Source: Holtiella tumoricola
GTDB lineage: Bacteria; Bacillota; Clostridia; Lachnospirales; Cellulosilyticaceae
Direction of reading: 5' to 3'
Assembly (NCBI RefSeq): GCF_027857615.1
Contig: NZ_JAQIFT010000016.1
Coordinates: 248,001-312,000, forward strand
DNA: 64,000 nt
The notes beneath the pieces were generated by a model, which was not told the DNA's origin, did no database searches, and saw nothing but the letters and a program-made list of their open reading frames with translations. The translations under genes and the position numbers were made by a program. Shown in pieces: positions 1 to 8,780 of this stretch. Numbering within the stretch: position 1 is the stretch's first letter; each line of letters begins with the position of its first letter.

Positions 1-1
1 C

Positions 2-1003
2 CATACCTATATCCAACTTACACCTAGTACAGATTCTGTATCAGTTACGCTCTATGCTATTGCCGAGCAAGCACTTCCAAGTGATTTTACACTTATAGAA
101 TTAGATCTAGATACAGATTCTAATTGGGCTGTACAAAAAAATGTCTCTATCAAATATCTGAATGAATTTTTAGAAGAAACTACCCTTCCTACTTTTGATG
201 CAAAGCTTACTCAAGTAGAAGATAATAACTCTGGTAATGATGGTTCTGGTAATGATGGTTCTGGCAATGGTGGTTCCGGCAATGGTGGCTCCGGCAATGA
301 TGGCTCTGGTAATAGTGGCTCTGGCAATAGTGGCTCTGGCAATAGTGGCTCTGGCAATAGTGGCTCTAGTAATAGTAACTCCACCAATAGTAAACCAACT
401 AAACCTTCTACACCTGATGTAGAAATCCAACCAGAAACACCACTTATTGAAACCATTCATTTTAATGATGTAGATGAGCATTGGGCTAGTGATTCTATTA
501 AACGCATGGCCCAAAAAGGTCTTATTACAGGCTACATAGATGGTAGCTTTAAACCTAATGGCACTACAACACGTTCTGAGTTTGCAACATTAATTGCAAA
601 AGCTTTTGAGCTAAAGGCTACCACACCAACTCATCCATTCCAAGATGTTAAATCTAACGTTTGGTATACAGATGGTATTTTAGCACTTTATGAACGTGGT
701 ATTATTACAGGTCTTACACAAGATACTTTTGGTGGTGACACATCTATCACTAATGAACAAATGGCTACAATACTCTATCGTACATTAGAAAGCCTTGATA
801 TTGAACTTCCATTTGTACGAAGTTATATACCATTTAAAGATAGTGAAATCATTAGTCCTTACGCCCTTGATGCCGTTAAGGTCATGTACGAATCAGGACT
901 TGTTAATGGTCTTTCAGATCATAGCTTTGCACCAAAAACATTAGCAACACGTGCACAAGTCGCAACTATACTTGATCGTATCCTTTTACTTATTAACAAC
1001 TAA
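2..1003 (+). CDS. SLH-domain surface protein, C-terminal part (5' end outside window)
   Basis: The reading frame is open from the first bases of the window to a TAA at 1001-1003, so only the C-terminal 333 residues are seen. The order is an unrecognised N-terminal stretch (about 75 residues), a Gly/Asn/Ser-rich linker (about residues 78-127), a short Thr/Pro-rich part, then three SLH repeats. These begin near FNDVDEHWA, FQDVKSNVWY and FKDSEIISPY and carry the usual GLITGY, GIITGL and GLVNGL turns. SLH triplets bind pyruvylated secondary cell-wall polymer, so the protein should be anchored at the cell surface. The missing N-terminal part carries the activity, so no function can be given. A strong terminator follows. 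Confidence 0.9.
   Translation, partial: HTYIQLTPSTDSVSVTLYAIAEQALPSDFTLIELDLDTDSNWAVQKNVSIKYLNEFLEETTLPTFDAKLTQVEDNNSGNDGSGNDGSGNGGSGNGGSGNDGSGNSGSGNSGSGNSGSGNSGSSNSNSTNSKPTKPSTPDVEIQPETPLIETIHFNDVDEHWASDSIKRMAQKGLITGYIDGSFKPNGTTTRSEFATLIAKAFELKATTPTHPFQDVKSNVWYTDGILALYERGIITGLTQDTFGGDTSITNEQMATILYRTLESLDIELPFVRSYIPFKDSEIISPYALDAVKVMYESGLVNGLSDHSFAPKTLATRAQVATILDRILLLINN
233..382 (+). repeat. 15-bp tandem repeat encoding a GN(D/G/S)GS linker
   Basis: Nine in-frame 15-bp units and one diverged unit encode Gly-Asn-Asp/Gly/Ser-Gly-Ser. Units differ mainly at codon 3 and at silent sites. The last full copies are nearly identical to each other, which suggests recent expansion. It forms a flexible linker before the SLH anchor and is a likely site of length variation. 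Confidence 0.9.
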
Positions 1004-1020
1004 CCTTAGATTACTATATA

Positions 1021-1075
1021 GTATAAATAAAAAGGATGTTGCAATTTTTAATTGCAACATCCTTTTTATTTATAC
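1021..1075. terminator. bidirectional terminator, perfect 26-bp stem
   Basis: A perfect 26-bp inverted repeat (1021-1046 / 1050-1075) has a TTT loop and A/T runs on both flanks. It lies between the converging SLH gene and yjdM and can serve both. Confidence 0.93.
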
Positions 1076-1086
1076 TTATAAACTAT

Positions 1087-1434
1087 TTATATTTTTTTAA
1101 CCACTTCTGATTTAAGTTTCATCGCACCGAAACCATCGATTTTACAATCAATGTCATGTCCGTCTGTTGCTTCATGAATTAAACGAATACCTTTTACTTT
1201 TGTACCAATTTTGATAACAGATGAGCTTCCTTTTACTTTAAGGTCACGGATAACTGTTACTGTATCACCATCATTTAATACATTTCCATTAGCATCTTTA
1301 ATAAGTAATGCTTCTGCTTCTGCTGCTGCACCTGCTGCAGTCCATTCATGTGCACATTCTGGACAAATTAAAAGGCTTCCATCTTCATAAGTATATTCTG
1401 AATTACATTTTGGGCAATTTGGTAAAGTAGACAT
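1087..1434 (-). CDS. yjdM: YjdM/PhnA-family zinc-ribbon protein
   Basis: This 115-residue protein has an N-terminal zinc ribbon with CPKC (Cys7, Cys10) and CPEC (Cys24, Cys27). A small beta-rich domain follows, with the typical DANGNVLNDGDTVTVIRDLKVKG segment read in pieces. Length and order match the YjdM family, historically called PhnA although it is not phosphonoacetate hydrolase. The molecular role of the family is unclear. A GGAGA ribosome binding site lies upstream of the ATG. It stands alone, facing the SLH gene across a shared terminator. Confidence 0.92.
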   Translation of the reverse strand: MSTLPNCPKCNSEYTYEDGSLLICPECAHEWTAAGAAAEAEALLIKDANGNVLNDGDTVTVIRDLKVKGSSSVIKIGTKVKGIRLIHEATDGHDIDCKIDGFGAMKLKSEVVKKI

Positions 1435-1644
1435 ATTCTAGTTCTCCATTCGTCAGTGTTTTTACAAGTTTATATAGTATCATATTCTTTACTTGTTGAC
1501 AAACTTAGTTTTAGTTTTTTTACCCTTTTTCATAACTAAACCTTATAGTCTCCATATTATATATTTATTTTACCTATTTTAAATTATAGTTTATAGTATA
1601 AGGTAATATCAGAATATATTACATACTATTATAAGGAGTCCCTC

Positions 1645-2706
1645 ATGATTGAATCACAATTTAAACATTTTTTAACCCACTACCTCAGCATGCCTAGTCC
1701 TGGTGGCTATACTGAAAAAGCTATCTTAAACTGTAAACAAGATTTTGAAGCACTTGGCCTTTCTACTCATCTTACTAAAAAAGGCGGGCTGATTGCAGTT
1801 CTTCCAGGTAAAGATACAAGTAAACAAGTTGCCATTTCTGCTCATATGGATACTTTAGGTGGAATGGTAAAAGAAATCCTTCCTAATGGGCATATCCGTT
1901 TCCATAAAATTGGTGGCGGTCTGTATCATGCATTAGAAGGTGAAAACTGTACGATTATCACTTCAACTGGTAAAACAGTAAGAGGTTCTATTATGCCTCT
2001 AAAATCTTCTACACATCTTTATGGTCAAGATGGTGCTAGTGAACCACGTAATGAATTTAGTGTTGCTATTCGTTTAGATGAAAAAGTTTCATCTGTATCT
2101 GATGTTCATCAACTTGGTATCCAAGTAGGTGACTTTATCTACATGGATCCTAGACTTGAAATTACAGAGAATGGTTTCATCAAATCTCGTTACATCGATG
2201 ATAAAGCCTGTGTTGCTATTGTTCTTGAACTTTGTACTAGATGGGTTAAAGAGGGTATTCAGCCTAATTATACAACTTTCTTCTATATCAGTAACTTTGA
2301 AGAAATGGGACATGGTATCTCTAACATCTTTAACAGTAACTCTTCATTTTCTAATGTCCACGAATTTGTAGCACTAGATATTGGTATTGTCGGCCACACA
2401 CAAACTTCTAGTGAATATAAAGTAAGTATTGCTGCAAAAGATGCAAGAACAGTGTATGACTACGCTCTTAGACAGAAACTTGTAAACTGCTGTGAACAAG
2501 ACAAAATCCCTTATGCCGTAGATGTCTATAACCGTTATAGCTCAGATGCTTCACAGGCTATGGGATTTGGCTGTGACTTTAAATTTGCATGTATTGGGCC
2601 AGGTGTTGATGCAAGTCATCATTATGAACGTACTCATATGGAATCTATACTTGCCACTAGTAAACTTATAGAAAGCTATCTTCTTAATAACTTAATAGAA
2701 GAATAA
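1645..2706 (+). CDS. M42-family metallo-aminopeptidase
   Basis: The 353-residue protein shows the M42 dizinc site: AHMD (His67, Asp69), the bridging Asp in YIDDKAC (about Asp185), the EE pair in FEEMGHG (219-220) and a C-terminal His in HHYERTH. M42 enzymes are cytosolic, oligomeric aminopeptidases that trim peptides; some relatives were once annotated as endoglucanases. No signal peptide is visible. An AAGGAGT site precedes the ATG. It is a single-gene unit with its own terminator. Substrate preference cannot be read from sequence. Confidence 0.93.
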   Translation: MIESQFKHFLTHYLSMPSPGGYTEKAILNCKQDFEALGLSTHLTKKGGLIAVLPGKDTSKQVAISAHMDTLGGMVKEILPNGHIRFHKIGGGLYHALEGENCTIITSTGKTVRGSIMPLKSSTHLYGQDGASEPRNEFSVAIRLDEKVSSVSDVHQLGIQVGDFIYMDPRLEITENGFIKSRYIDDKACVAIVLELCTRWVKEGIQPNYTTFFYISNFEEMGHGISNIFNSNSSFSNVHEFVALDIGIVGHTQTSSEYKVSIAAKDARTVYDYALRQKLVNCCEQDKIPYAVDVYNRYSSDASQAMGFGCDFKFACIGPGVDASHHYERTHMESILATSKLIESYLLNNLIEE

Positions 2707-2708
2707 GT

Positions 2709-2750
2709 AAAACCAGGTATTACTTCTTTTTAGATGTAATACCTGGTTTT
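2709..2750. terminator. terminator between converging genes
   Basis: A 15-bp perfect stem (2709-2723 / 2736-2750) has a 12-nt loop and flanking A and T runs. It sits between the M42 peptidase (+) and the EEP-family gene (-). Confidence 0.9.
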
Positions 2751-2773
2751 TTATCATTTTATCAAGATGTCTA

Positions 2774-3595
2774 TTACTGATATGACCATGCCAATTTTGC
2801 TACAACTGGATAATGATCTGATGGATACTTTTCATTTACTTTATCTCTACATATTTCTATATCTTGAATTTCAATATCATGGGTTGTAAAAATATAATCT
2901 ATAGGTTTACCTACTGTTTTCCCTTTAAATCCATGATAGCTACGCCCTATTTTTTCTTCTTTACAACTATATTTTTCAGTATAAGCATTTTGAAGAGACA
3001 GCTCTCTTTGTAGTTTAAGCTCTTGCCACCATTTCTTAAATGTCTTACTAGATGGTGTTGCATTAAAGTCACCCATTAACAGTACTGGTGCCTCATACTT
3101 TTCATAGTGTTCTTTCATTTTATCTGTAATTAATTTAAGGCCATTAATACGTGCTAAATAACTTAAATGATCTAAATGAGTATTAAATATATTAATTTTT
3201 TGTTCTTCATTATTTTTTAAAGAGAGAGTACATGTTGTACAAATTCTAGGAAACATTGCTAGCCAAGCTCTACTTGGTTTTTCTGGTGTTGAAGATAACC
3301 AAAATGTATGCTCCTCTTCCACTTTGAATTTGTCTTTAAGATAAAATACAGCTGTATACTCTCCTTTATCTTCCCCATTTCTGCCTACACCTACGTAACT
3401 ATACTCAGGTAGAAGGTCTAGCATATCCTTTAAGCTGTCTGCCGTTAATTCTTGTGTTCCTATAATATCTGGCTTATTATTTTTAATAATTGCAGCAATA
3501 AGTTGTGTTCTATAAGCCCAACGATTGTCCCCAAACGCAAAATAATTACGCTTCATATTAAAACTCATTACTTTAAGTGATATTGATTTCTGCAT
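2774..3595 (-). CDS. endonuclease/exonuclease/phosphatase (EEP) family hydrolase
   Basis: The 273-residue protein has the EEP fold landmarks: MSFNMKRN near the start, the catalytic Glu in IIGTQEL, GDFNATPSS (metal and base Asp/Asn) and the C-terminal SDHYPVVA. Members hydrolyse phosphodiesters or phosphomonoesters of nucleic acids, phospholipids or inositol phosphates; the exact substrate is not evident. It has no signal peptide, so it is probably cytosolic. I chose the ATG at 3595 because GGAGG lies 6-7 nt upstream of it. A longer frame starting at 3616 would have a poor ribosome binding site inside that spacer. Confidence 0.87.
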   Translation of the reverse strand: MQKSISLKVMSFNMKRNYFAFGDNRWAYRTQLIAAIIKNNKPDIIGTQELTADSLKDMLDLLPEYSYVGVGRNGEDKGEYTAVFYLKDKFKVEEEHTFWLSSTPEKPSRAWLAMFPRICTTCTLSLKNNEEQKINIFNTHLDHLSYLARINGLKLITDKMKEHYEKYEAPVLLMGDFNATPSSKTFKKWWQELKLQRELSLQNAYTEKYSCKEEKIGRSYHGFKGKTVGKPIDYIFTTHDIEIQDIEICRDKVNEKYPSDHYPVVAKLAWSYQ

Positions 3596-3837
3596 GGTGA
3601 CCTCCAGTTCATTCAATTCTTCTCTGCTTATTATTATATTGCTTATTTCTAAATAATCTCCTATATGATTATTAATTTTTCTTAATCTCTTAGTTTATTT
3701 CTTACATTGTATAACTATAATGTCATCTAATCAAGAACTTCTTCATTTTTTCTTCATAGTAATTTTGTCCTATTCCTAAGCTTCTATCTATCAAATAAAC
3801 AAGTGGCTCTTGCCACCTTTCTTTTACTATTGCACAA

Positions 3838-3872
3838 AAAGCCTAGATTTCTGAATTAGAAATCTAGGCTTT
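3838..3872 (-). terminator. terminator after the tRNA genes
   Basis: A 15-bp perfect stem (3838-3852 / 3858-3872) with a 5-nt loop ends in a T tract on the minus strand, directly after tRNA-Ala. Confidence 0.88.
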
Positions 3873-3876
3873 GATA

Positions 3877-3949
<73 letters not shown>

Positions 3950-3957
3950 AAAGTTAA

Positions 3958-4028
3958 AGCGGCTGACGGGAATCGAACCCGCGTTCCCAGCTTGGGAAGC
4001 TGGTGTTCTACCATTGAACCACAGCCGC
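3958..4028 (-). tRNA. tRNA-Gly (anticodon CCC)
   Basis: The minus-strand 71-nt cloverleaf has acceptor GCGGCTG/CAGCCGC, anticodon stem CCAGC/GCTGG around TTCCCAA, and T loop TTCGATT. The anticodon CCC reads GGG, a rare codon in an AT-rich genome. CCA is not encoded. Confidence 0.95.
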
Positions 4029-4143
4029 TTATTTATATTTTTATTATACTCCAAATTTTTACTTTTTCAATATTTAAATTCTGAATTTTATATTTTATTT
4101 TTTTAATAAGATACATTAACTTTTAATTGAAATGATTACCATA

Positions 4144-4191
4144 AAAAATGCCACTAGGAAAGTCATACGTACTAGTCCTAGCGGCATTTTT
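4144..4191 (-). terminator. helD terminator
   Basis: A 16-bp stem (4144-4159 / 4176-4191) has one A-C mismatch when read on the plus strand that becomes a G-U pair on the minus strand. That fits its use as terminator of the minus-strand helD gene. Confidence 0.85.
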
Positions 4192-4212
4192 ACTCTTTTT
4201 ATCATTAATCTA

Positions 4213-6399
4213 TTAAATAAGATAAGAACTTACTTCTCCTGTGTAATAAAAGCTTAATCTATGAAGAGCTCGTGTTGCTGCAATATACAATAATTGCTTA
4301 TCAAAGTTATTGCAGTAGTGATCTTTATTGCTTTGATAAACCATGACTGCATCATATTCAAGACCTTTAGCTTCAAAGATTGGGCTAATAATAAGTTTTC
4401 CATTTTTATTTTCCTCATCTTTAAAAATCTCTTGTAAATAATGCGCTTCTTTTCTCGTCTTACATAAGATCGCAATATGCTTATAACCTTCTTCAAAGTA
4501 ACATGCTAAAGTTTGTTTCATATCACTTATTAAGGCCTGTTCACTTGATGCTTCTATTAGCCTTGGCGCTTCTCCATGTCTTTCAAATGGAATCACTTGT
4601 TGTGTGCTTCCTCTTAACTTACCTGCAAATTCACAAATCTCATAAGTTGAACGGTAACTCTTTAATAAATCAATTTGTAAACCTTTTCTTGGTTTTAGGA
4701 TTTCCATAATCCCATCATAAATAGAAGCTTGAATAGGTTTTTCAATAGCCTGGCAGTAGTCCCCTAAAATGGTATACTGACCATTTCTAAAAATCATCTT
4801 AAAGATTTTGTAATGAATTGGATAGTAATCTTGGGCTTCATCAATTAAAACTTGCTTGATTGAGGCATATAAGCTCTCCCCTTCTAATCTAAGTTTCAAG
4901 TAAAGCAGTACTGCACCATCTTCATAAGCAACTTGCTTTTGTTCTAGACATTTTGCAGTGTGCTTCATCATTCCCTCGATACCTTCTGGTAATACTATTC
5001 CTTCTGCAAATTGATTAAAGAGTTTTTGCTTTCTCATCAATCTTTCATAAACCTTAAGTACATTAACTCTAGTAAAACGAGTAATCGTACTCATAAAACA
5101 ATCATACTCTTCTTGCACAAGGCGTCTTGCTTCTTCTTGTTCATCATGGGCAAATTTGGAATCATTCTCAAGTTTATCTACTAGCTCTTTGTAATAGGCT
5201 TTTTCTAAAGGTTTAATACGTTCTAAGAGAATTTTCTCAATACGTTTCAAACGCTTAATAATAGACATGTTTATTTGGTTATCTAAAAACTGTGTTTTAA
5301 GCTCTTTCGCACCCATAATTTTTTCTTCACGGTAGTAGACATCTTTAAAAATAATGCCTTCTTTTTCAATCCATTCAATATAACGTTCAAGCATGGTCAT
5401 AAATGCTTCTGAACCTTTAAAAGCAATAGATGCACGAATTCTATCACGATTTTTGCTACTAATAATAGCTTCTAGCTGACTATGCTTTTTGCCCATTCTT
5501 AAGTAATTACCAAAATAAGCTTCAAATAAATCCTCTAATGTTGCACACTCTACATTTTGTTCGCCAAGCTCTGGTAGTACTTCCGCTATATAATCACCAA
5601 ATAGACTATTCGGTGATAAAATCATTACATCTTTATTGGTTAGTCCTTTTTCTCTTTGATTGTAAAGAAGAAAGGCAATGCGATGTAAAGCTATGGATGT
5701 CTTACCACTACCTGCTGCCCCTTGTACAATAAGCACATCATTTTCTTCATCACGAATAATACGATTTTGTTCCTTTTGAATGGTTTCAACTATATTCCTC
5801 ATTTGTCTGGAAGTGTTTTGACCTAGTGTTTGTTTAAGCATATCATCCGTAATAGCAATACTTGAATCAAAGAAAAACTTCAGCTTCCCCTTCTCCACTT
5901 CATATTGTCTCTTAAGAAGCATTTCTCCTTCTATTTCTCCACATGGTGCTACATAGCTTGCTGGTCCTACTTCATGATTATAAAATAGTCCAGCAATAGG
6001 TGTACGCCAATCATAAACTAAAACCTCATAGGTATCATCATTCATAGCATTGTGATAACCAATATAAACTTTTTCTTCACTCTCACCGTCTTCTTTAAAA
6101 TCAAAACGTCCAAAATAAGGTGCTGGTAACATCTTTTGATAATTCATAACCTTTTCTAATTGATGTTTGTACTGAGAAGTTTCGATGGCTTCCATATTGA
6201 CGTACTGGCTCATATCAATGGCTTGATCAAACTCATCAATTGCATGCATACCTTCTTCCCACATTTCCTTACGTATGCCAAGGAGGGTCGCTTTTTGTTT
6301 ATCTACTCCTTCAAGACCTTTATGAATTTCTTGCTTTAAAAAATCTATAGTTTGCTTTAAATAAGCTTTTTCTTGTTCTAATATAATTGAATCTAACAT
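4213..6399 (-). CDS. helD: HelD-like RNA polymerase recycling ATPase (UvrD/Rep superfamily)
   Basis: The 728-residue protein begins with a charged coiled-coil arm (about residues 1-90), typical of HelD. A 1A domain follows with Walker A GAAGSGKTS (about 227-235), then a helical insertion, then the Walker B/DEAQ motif in LIDEAQDYYP, and a C-terminal 2A domain ending LYIAATRALHRL. HelD is a superfamily 1 ATPase that removes RNA polymerase from nucleic acid rather than unwinding DNA. Length and the N-terminal arm separate it from PcrA/UvrD. Single gene with its own terminator; a GAGGAT ribosome binding site sits rather far from the ATG. Confidence 0.9.
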   Translation of the reverse strand: MLDSIILEQEKAYLKQTIDFLKQEIHKGLEGVDKQKATLLGIRKEMWEEGMHAIDEFDQAIDMSQYVNMEAIETSQYKHQLEKVMNYQKMLPAPYFGRFDFKEDGESEEKVYIGYHNAMNDDTYEVLVYDWRTPIAGLFYNHEVGPASYVAPCGEIEGEMLLKRQYEVEKGKLKFFFDSSIAITDDMLKQTLGQNTSRQMRNIVETIQKEQNRIIRDEENDVLIVQGAAGSGKTSIALHRIAFLLYNQREKGLTNKDVMILSPNSLFGDYIAEVLPELGEQNVECATLEDLFEAYFGNYLRMGKKHSQLEAIISSKNRDRIRASIAFKGSEAFMTMLERYIEWIEKEGIIFKDVYYREEKIMGAKELKTQFLDNQINMSIIKRLKRIEKILLERIKPLEKAYYKELVDKLENDSKFAHDEQEEARRLVQEEYDCFMSTITRFTRVNVLKVYERLMRKQKLFNQFAEGIVLPEGIEGMMKHTAKCLEQKQVAYEDGAVLLYLKLRLEGESLYASIKQVLIDEAQDYYPIHYKIFKMIFRNGQYTILGDYCQAIEKPIQASIYDGIMEILKPRKGLQIDLLKSYRSTYEICEFAGKLRGSTQQVIPFERHGEAPRLIEASSEQALISDMKQTLACYFEEGYKHIAILCKTRKEAHYLQEIFKDEENKNGKLIISPIFEAKGLEYDAVMVYQSNKDHYCNNFDKQLLYIAATRALHRLSFYYTGEVSSYLI

Positions 6400-6492
6400 A
6401 GATTACTTATCCTCAACTTCCTCTTCTACTTGTTCCAAACCTTTATATTATGCTATTTTGATTTATTTAACAAGTAGAAATCCCCCCTTTGT

Positions 6493-8151
6493 TCACACCT
6501 CCATAATAATAGACAATATAGTTGGTCTTCTCTTTGTTTTTTCATAGAGTAATTGCTCTACTACTTTTTTAATGTTGGCTTTTAAGATATACCATTCTAC
6601 CATTTGATAAGCTAAGCACATTTCTAATTCTTTTGTTGCTACTGCTTTAACTTGATTAATAAGTTCTTCTGCATCTTTTGCATAGACAAATCCACGTGTA
6701 ATGACATCTGGACCCCCCATAATAGAATAGGTCTCTAAATCTATAGCTGCTACTACAATCAGCATTCCTTCTTCTGCTAGATGCTTACGATCACGAAGAA
6801 CAATATTGCCTACATCACCTACTCCAATACCATCCACTAATATATTACCTGCACGTACTCGCCCTGTAATAGCAGCCTTTTCATGATCTAACTCCAGAAC
6901 ATCACCATCTTGTAAAATAAAGATGTTTTCTTGCTTCATTCCCATCTCTTTTGCTAAATCACTATGATGTTTTAAATGTCTATATTCTCCATGTGCAGGC
7001 ATAAAAAACTTAGGATGAGTTAAAGAATGAATGAGTTTTAATTCTTCCTTATATGCATGCCCCGATACATGTACATCTTCTATATCTTTATAAATAACTT
7101 CAGCACCCTTTTTATAAAGTTCATTAATAACTTTAGATACTAATTTATCATTGCCTGGTATAGGTGAAGCAGAAATAATAAATAAATCATTAGGTTGTAT
7201 TTTAATGACACGGTGATGTCCAAAAGCTATTCTTGCTAAAGCTGCCATAGGCTCTCCTTGGCTTCCTGTCGTAATAATGGTAATCTTATCATTGGAATAA
7301 TTATGAATTTCTTCAAGAGGTATGAGCATATTCTCAGGTATGTCTAAATAACCTAATGTTTTAGCTACCTTTGTAATATTTTCCATACTTCTTCCACTGA
7401 AAGCTACTTTGCGGTTATGCTTTATAGAAGCATCTATAATCTGTTGGATTCTATGAATATTTGAAGCAAAGGTTGCAACGATAACACGCCCTTTGACCCC
7501 TTCAAACAGTCTTCTTAATGTTTTACCTATAGTTTGTTCAGAAGGTGAGTGCCCTTTACGCTCTACATTGGTACTGTCTGCTAACAGAAGAAGTATTCCT
7601 TGTTTGCCAAGCTCTCCTATTCGTTCTAGATCCATTGTTTGCCCATCAATGGGGGTATAGTCTACTTTAAAATCCCCTGTATGAAAAATAATACCTTCTG
7701 GCGTATGAACAGCTATACAGCAAGCACCTGCTATACTATGTGTACTTCTTATAAATTCAATTTTCATCTGCTCTAATTGAATACAATCTCCTGGCTCTAC
7801 GCTATGCATTTTACAGTCTTTAGCTAAACCATGTTCTTGTAATTTATTTTCAATAATGCCTAGAGTTAGTCTTGTTCCATATAAAGGAATATTAATCTGT
7901 TGTAAAATATAAGGTACTGCTCCAATATGATCTTCATGCCCATGGGTAAAAAATATCCCCTTTACTTGATCTTTATGGGCTAATAAGTAGGTAATATCTG
8001 GAATAATAAGATCTACACCATACATTTGTTCATCTGGGAATCCCATACCACAGTCAATCACGATGATTTCACTTTTATATTGGATTGCAGTAATATTTTT
8101 CCCAATACTTCCCAGACCACCTAACGGAATAACCTTTACTGTATCACTCAT
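6493..8151 (-). CDS. rnjA: ribonuclease J
   Basis: The 552-residue beta-lactamase/beta-CASP nuclease has HGHEDH (about residues 70-75), the beta-CASP motifs including LADSTN, FSGRSMENI and FMPAHGEYRH, and the C-terminal RRPTILSIIMEV typical of RNase J. The enzyme is a dual 5'-3' exo- and endoribonuclease central to mRNA decay and rRNA maturation. The ATG at 8151 is chosen because AAGGAG lies 9 nt upstream; an in-frame extension to 8214 would run through the upstream gene's terminator. Whether this is the J1 or the J2 paralog cannot be decided here. Confidence 0.95.
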   Translation of the reverse strand: MSDTVKVIPLGGLGSIGKNITAIQYKSEIIVIDCGMGFPDEQMYGVDLIIPDITYLLAHKDQVKGIFFTHGHEDHIGAVPYILQQINIPLYGTRLTLGIIENKLQEHGLAKDCKMHSVEPGDCIQLEQMKIEFIRSTHSIAGACCIAVHTPEGIIFHTGDFKVDYTPIDGQTMDLERIGELGKQGILLLLADSTNVERKGHSPSEQTIGKTLRRLFEGVKGRVIVATFASNIHRIQQIIDASIKHNRKVAFSGRSMENITKVAKTLGYLDIPENMLIPLEEIHNYSNDKITIITTGSQGEPMAALARIAFGHHRVIKIQPNDLFIISASPIPGNDKLVSKVINELYKKGAEVIYKDIEDVHVSGHAYKEELKLIHSLTHPKFFMPAHGEYRHLKHHSDLAKEMGMKQENIFILQDGDVLELDHEKAAITGRVRAGNILVDGIGVGDVGNIVLRDRKHLAEEGMLIVVAAIDLETYSIMGGPDVITRGFVYAKDAEELINQVKAVATKELEMCLAYQMVEWYILKANIKKVVEQLLYEKTKRRPTILSIIMEV

Positions 8152-8212
8152 AAAATACCGCTCCTTTTTTAAACTTTTTAATTTAGTTTTTCCTACATGT
8201 AAAAGTGTATGC

Positions 8213-8256
8213 AAAAAGTCCTACCTTTAGATTTAATTCTAAAGGTAGGACTTTTT
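8213..8256 (-). terminator. terminator after the winged-helix gene
   Basis: An 18-bp perfect stem (8213-8230 / 8239-8256) with flanking A/T runs ends the mgtA operon just before the rnjA ribosome binding site. Confidence 0.9.
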
Positions 8257-8263
8257 CACATGC

Positions 8264-8761
8264 TTACTCACCACCAAACTTATATCCAACACCCCACATC
8301 GTTATAATAAATATAGGTTTCGCTGGATTTGGTTCTATCTTCTTTCGTAGCTTTCTTATATGAGCCATAATATTGTTATCATCATAAGTATAATTATCTT
8401 TCCACACGCCATTATAAATCTGTTCTTTCGTATATACTTTTCCTTTATTATTGGCTAATAAATATAAAATATCAAATTCTTTTGGAGTAAGTTGAATCAC
8501 TTTGTTATCATAGCAGACACTTCTATTAACCATATCTATAGCTAACTTACCGCTTCTTATCTGCTCTGACTCCACTAGTGTCATTTCTTCACTCTCTTTT
8601 CTATTTAAAATCAAACAACCATATTCTTTATCTTTTAATCCTTTTAATCCTTCTAACAAATCTTCAAATTCCCTATTACTCCTAGCTTTTTCTTCAAGCT
8701 GAGTATAGATCCATTCACACACTTTAGCTTCAATCCCTATTGCCAATGCTTTTTTATTCAT
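8264..8761 (-). CDS. OmpR/PhoB-type winged-helix protein without a receiver domain
   Basis: The 165-residue protein has a C-terminal OmpR-type winged helix (about residues 70-165): LTPKEFDILYLLANN, VYTKEQIYNGVW, IMAHIRKLRKKIE and the wing WGVGYKFGG. The first 65 residues are short, charged and lack the Asp and Lys of a receiver, so control is not by ordinary phosphorylation. The ATG at 8761 has GAGGT 7 nt upstream. It starts 19 nt after the mgtA stop and is probably in the same transcript, so it may regulate magnesium homeostasis (inference). No histidine kinase is nearby. Confidence 0.8.
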   Translation of the reverse strand: MNKKALAIGIEAKVCEWIYTQLEEKARSNREFEDLLEGLKGLKDKEYGCLILNRKESEEMTLVESEQIRSGKLAIDMVNRSVCYDNKVIQLTPKEFDILYLLANNKGKVYTKEQIYNGVWKDNYTYDDNNIMAHIRKLRKKIEPNPAKPIFIITMWGVGYKFGGE

Positions 8762-8780
8762 ATGACTTACCTCATTTCTC

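Noticed and set aside
233..382. CRISPR-like array
   Set aside because: The repeats are adjacent 15-bp coding units without spacers.
3803..3816. Small GTGGC/GCCAC hairpin on the plus strand
   Set aside because: No plus-strand transcript ends there, and the 5-bp stem is too short to claim.
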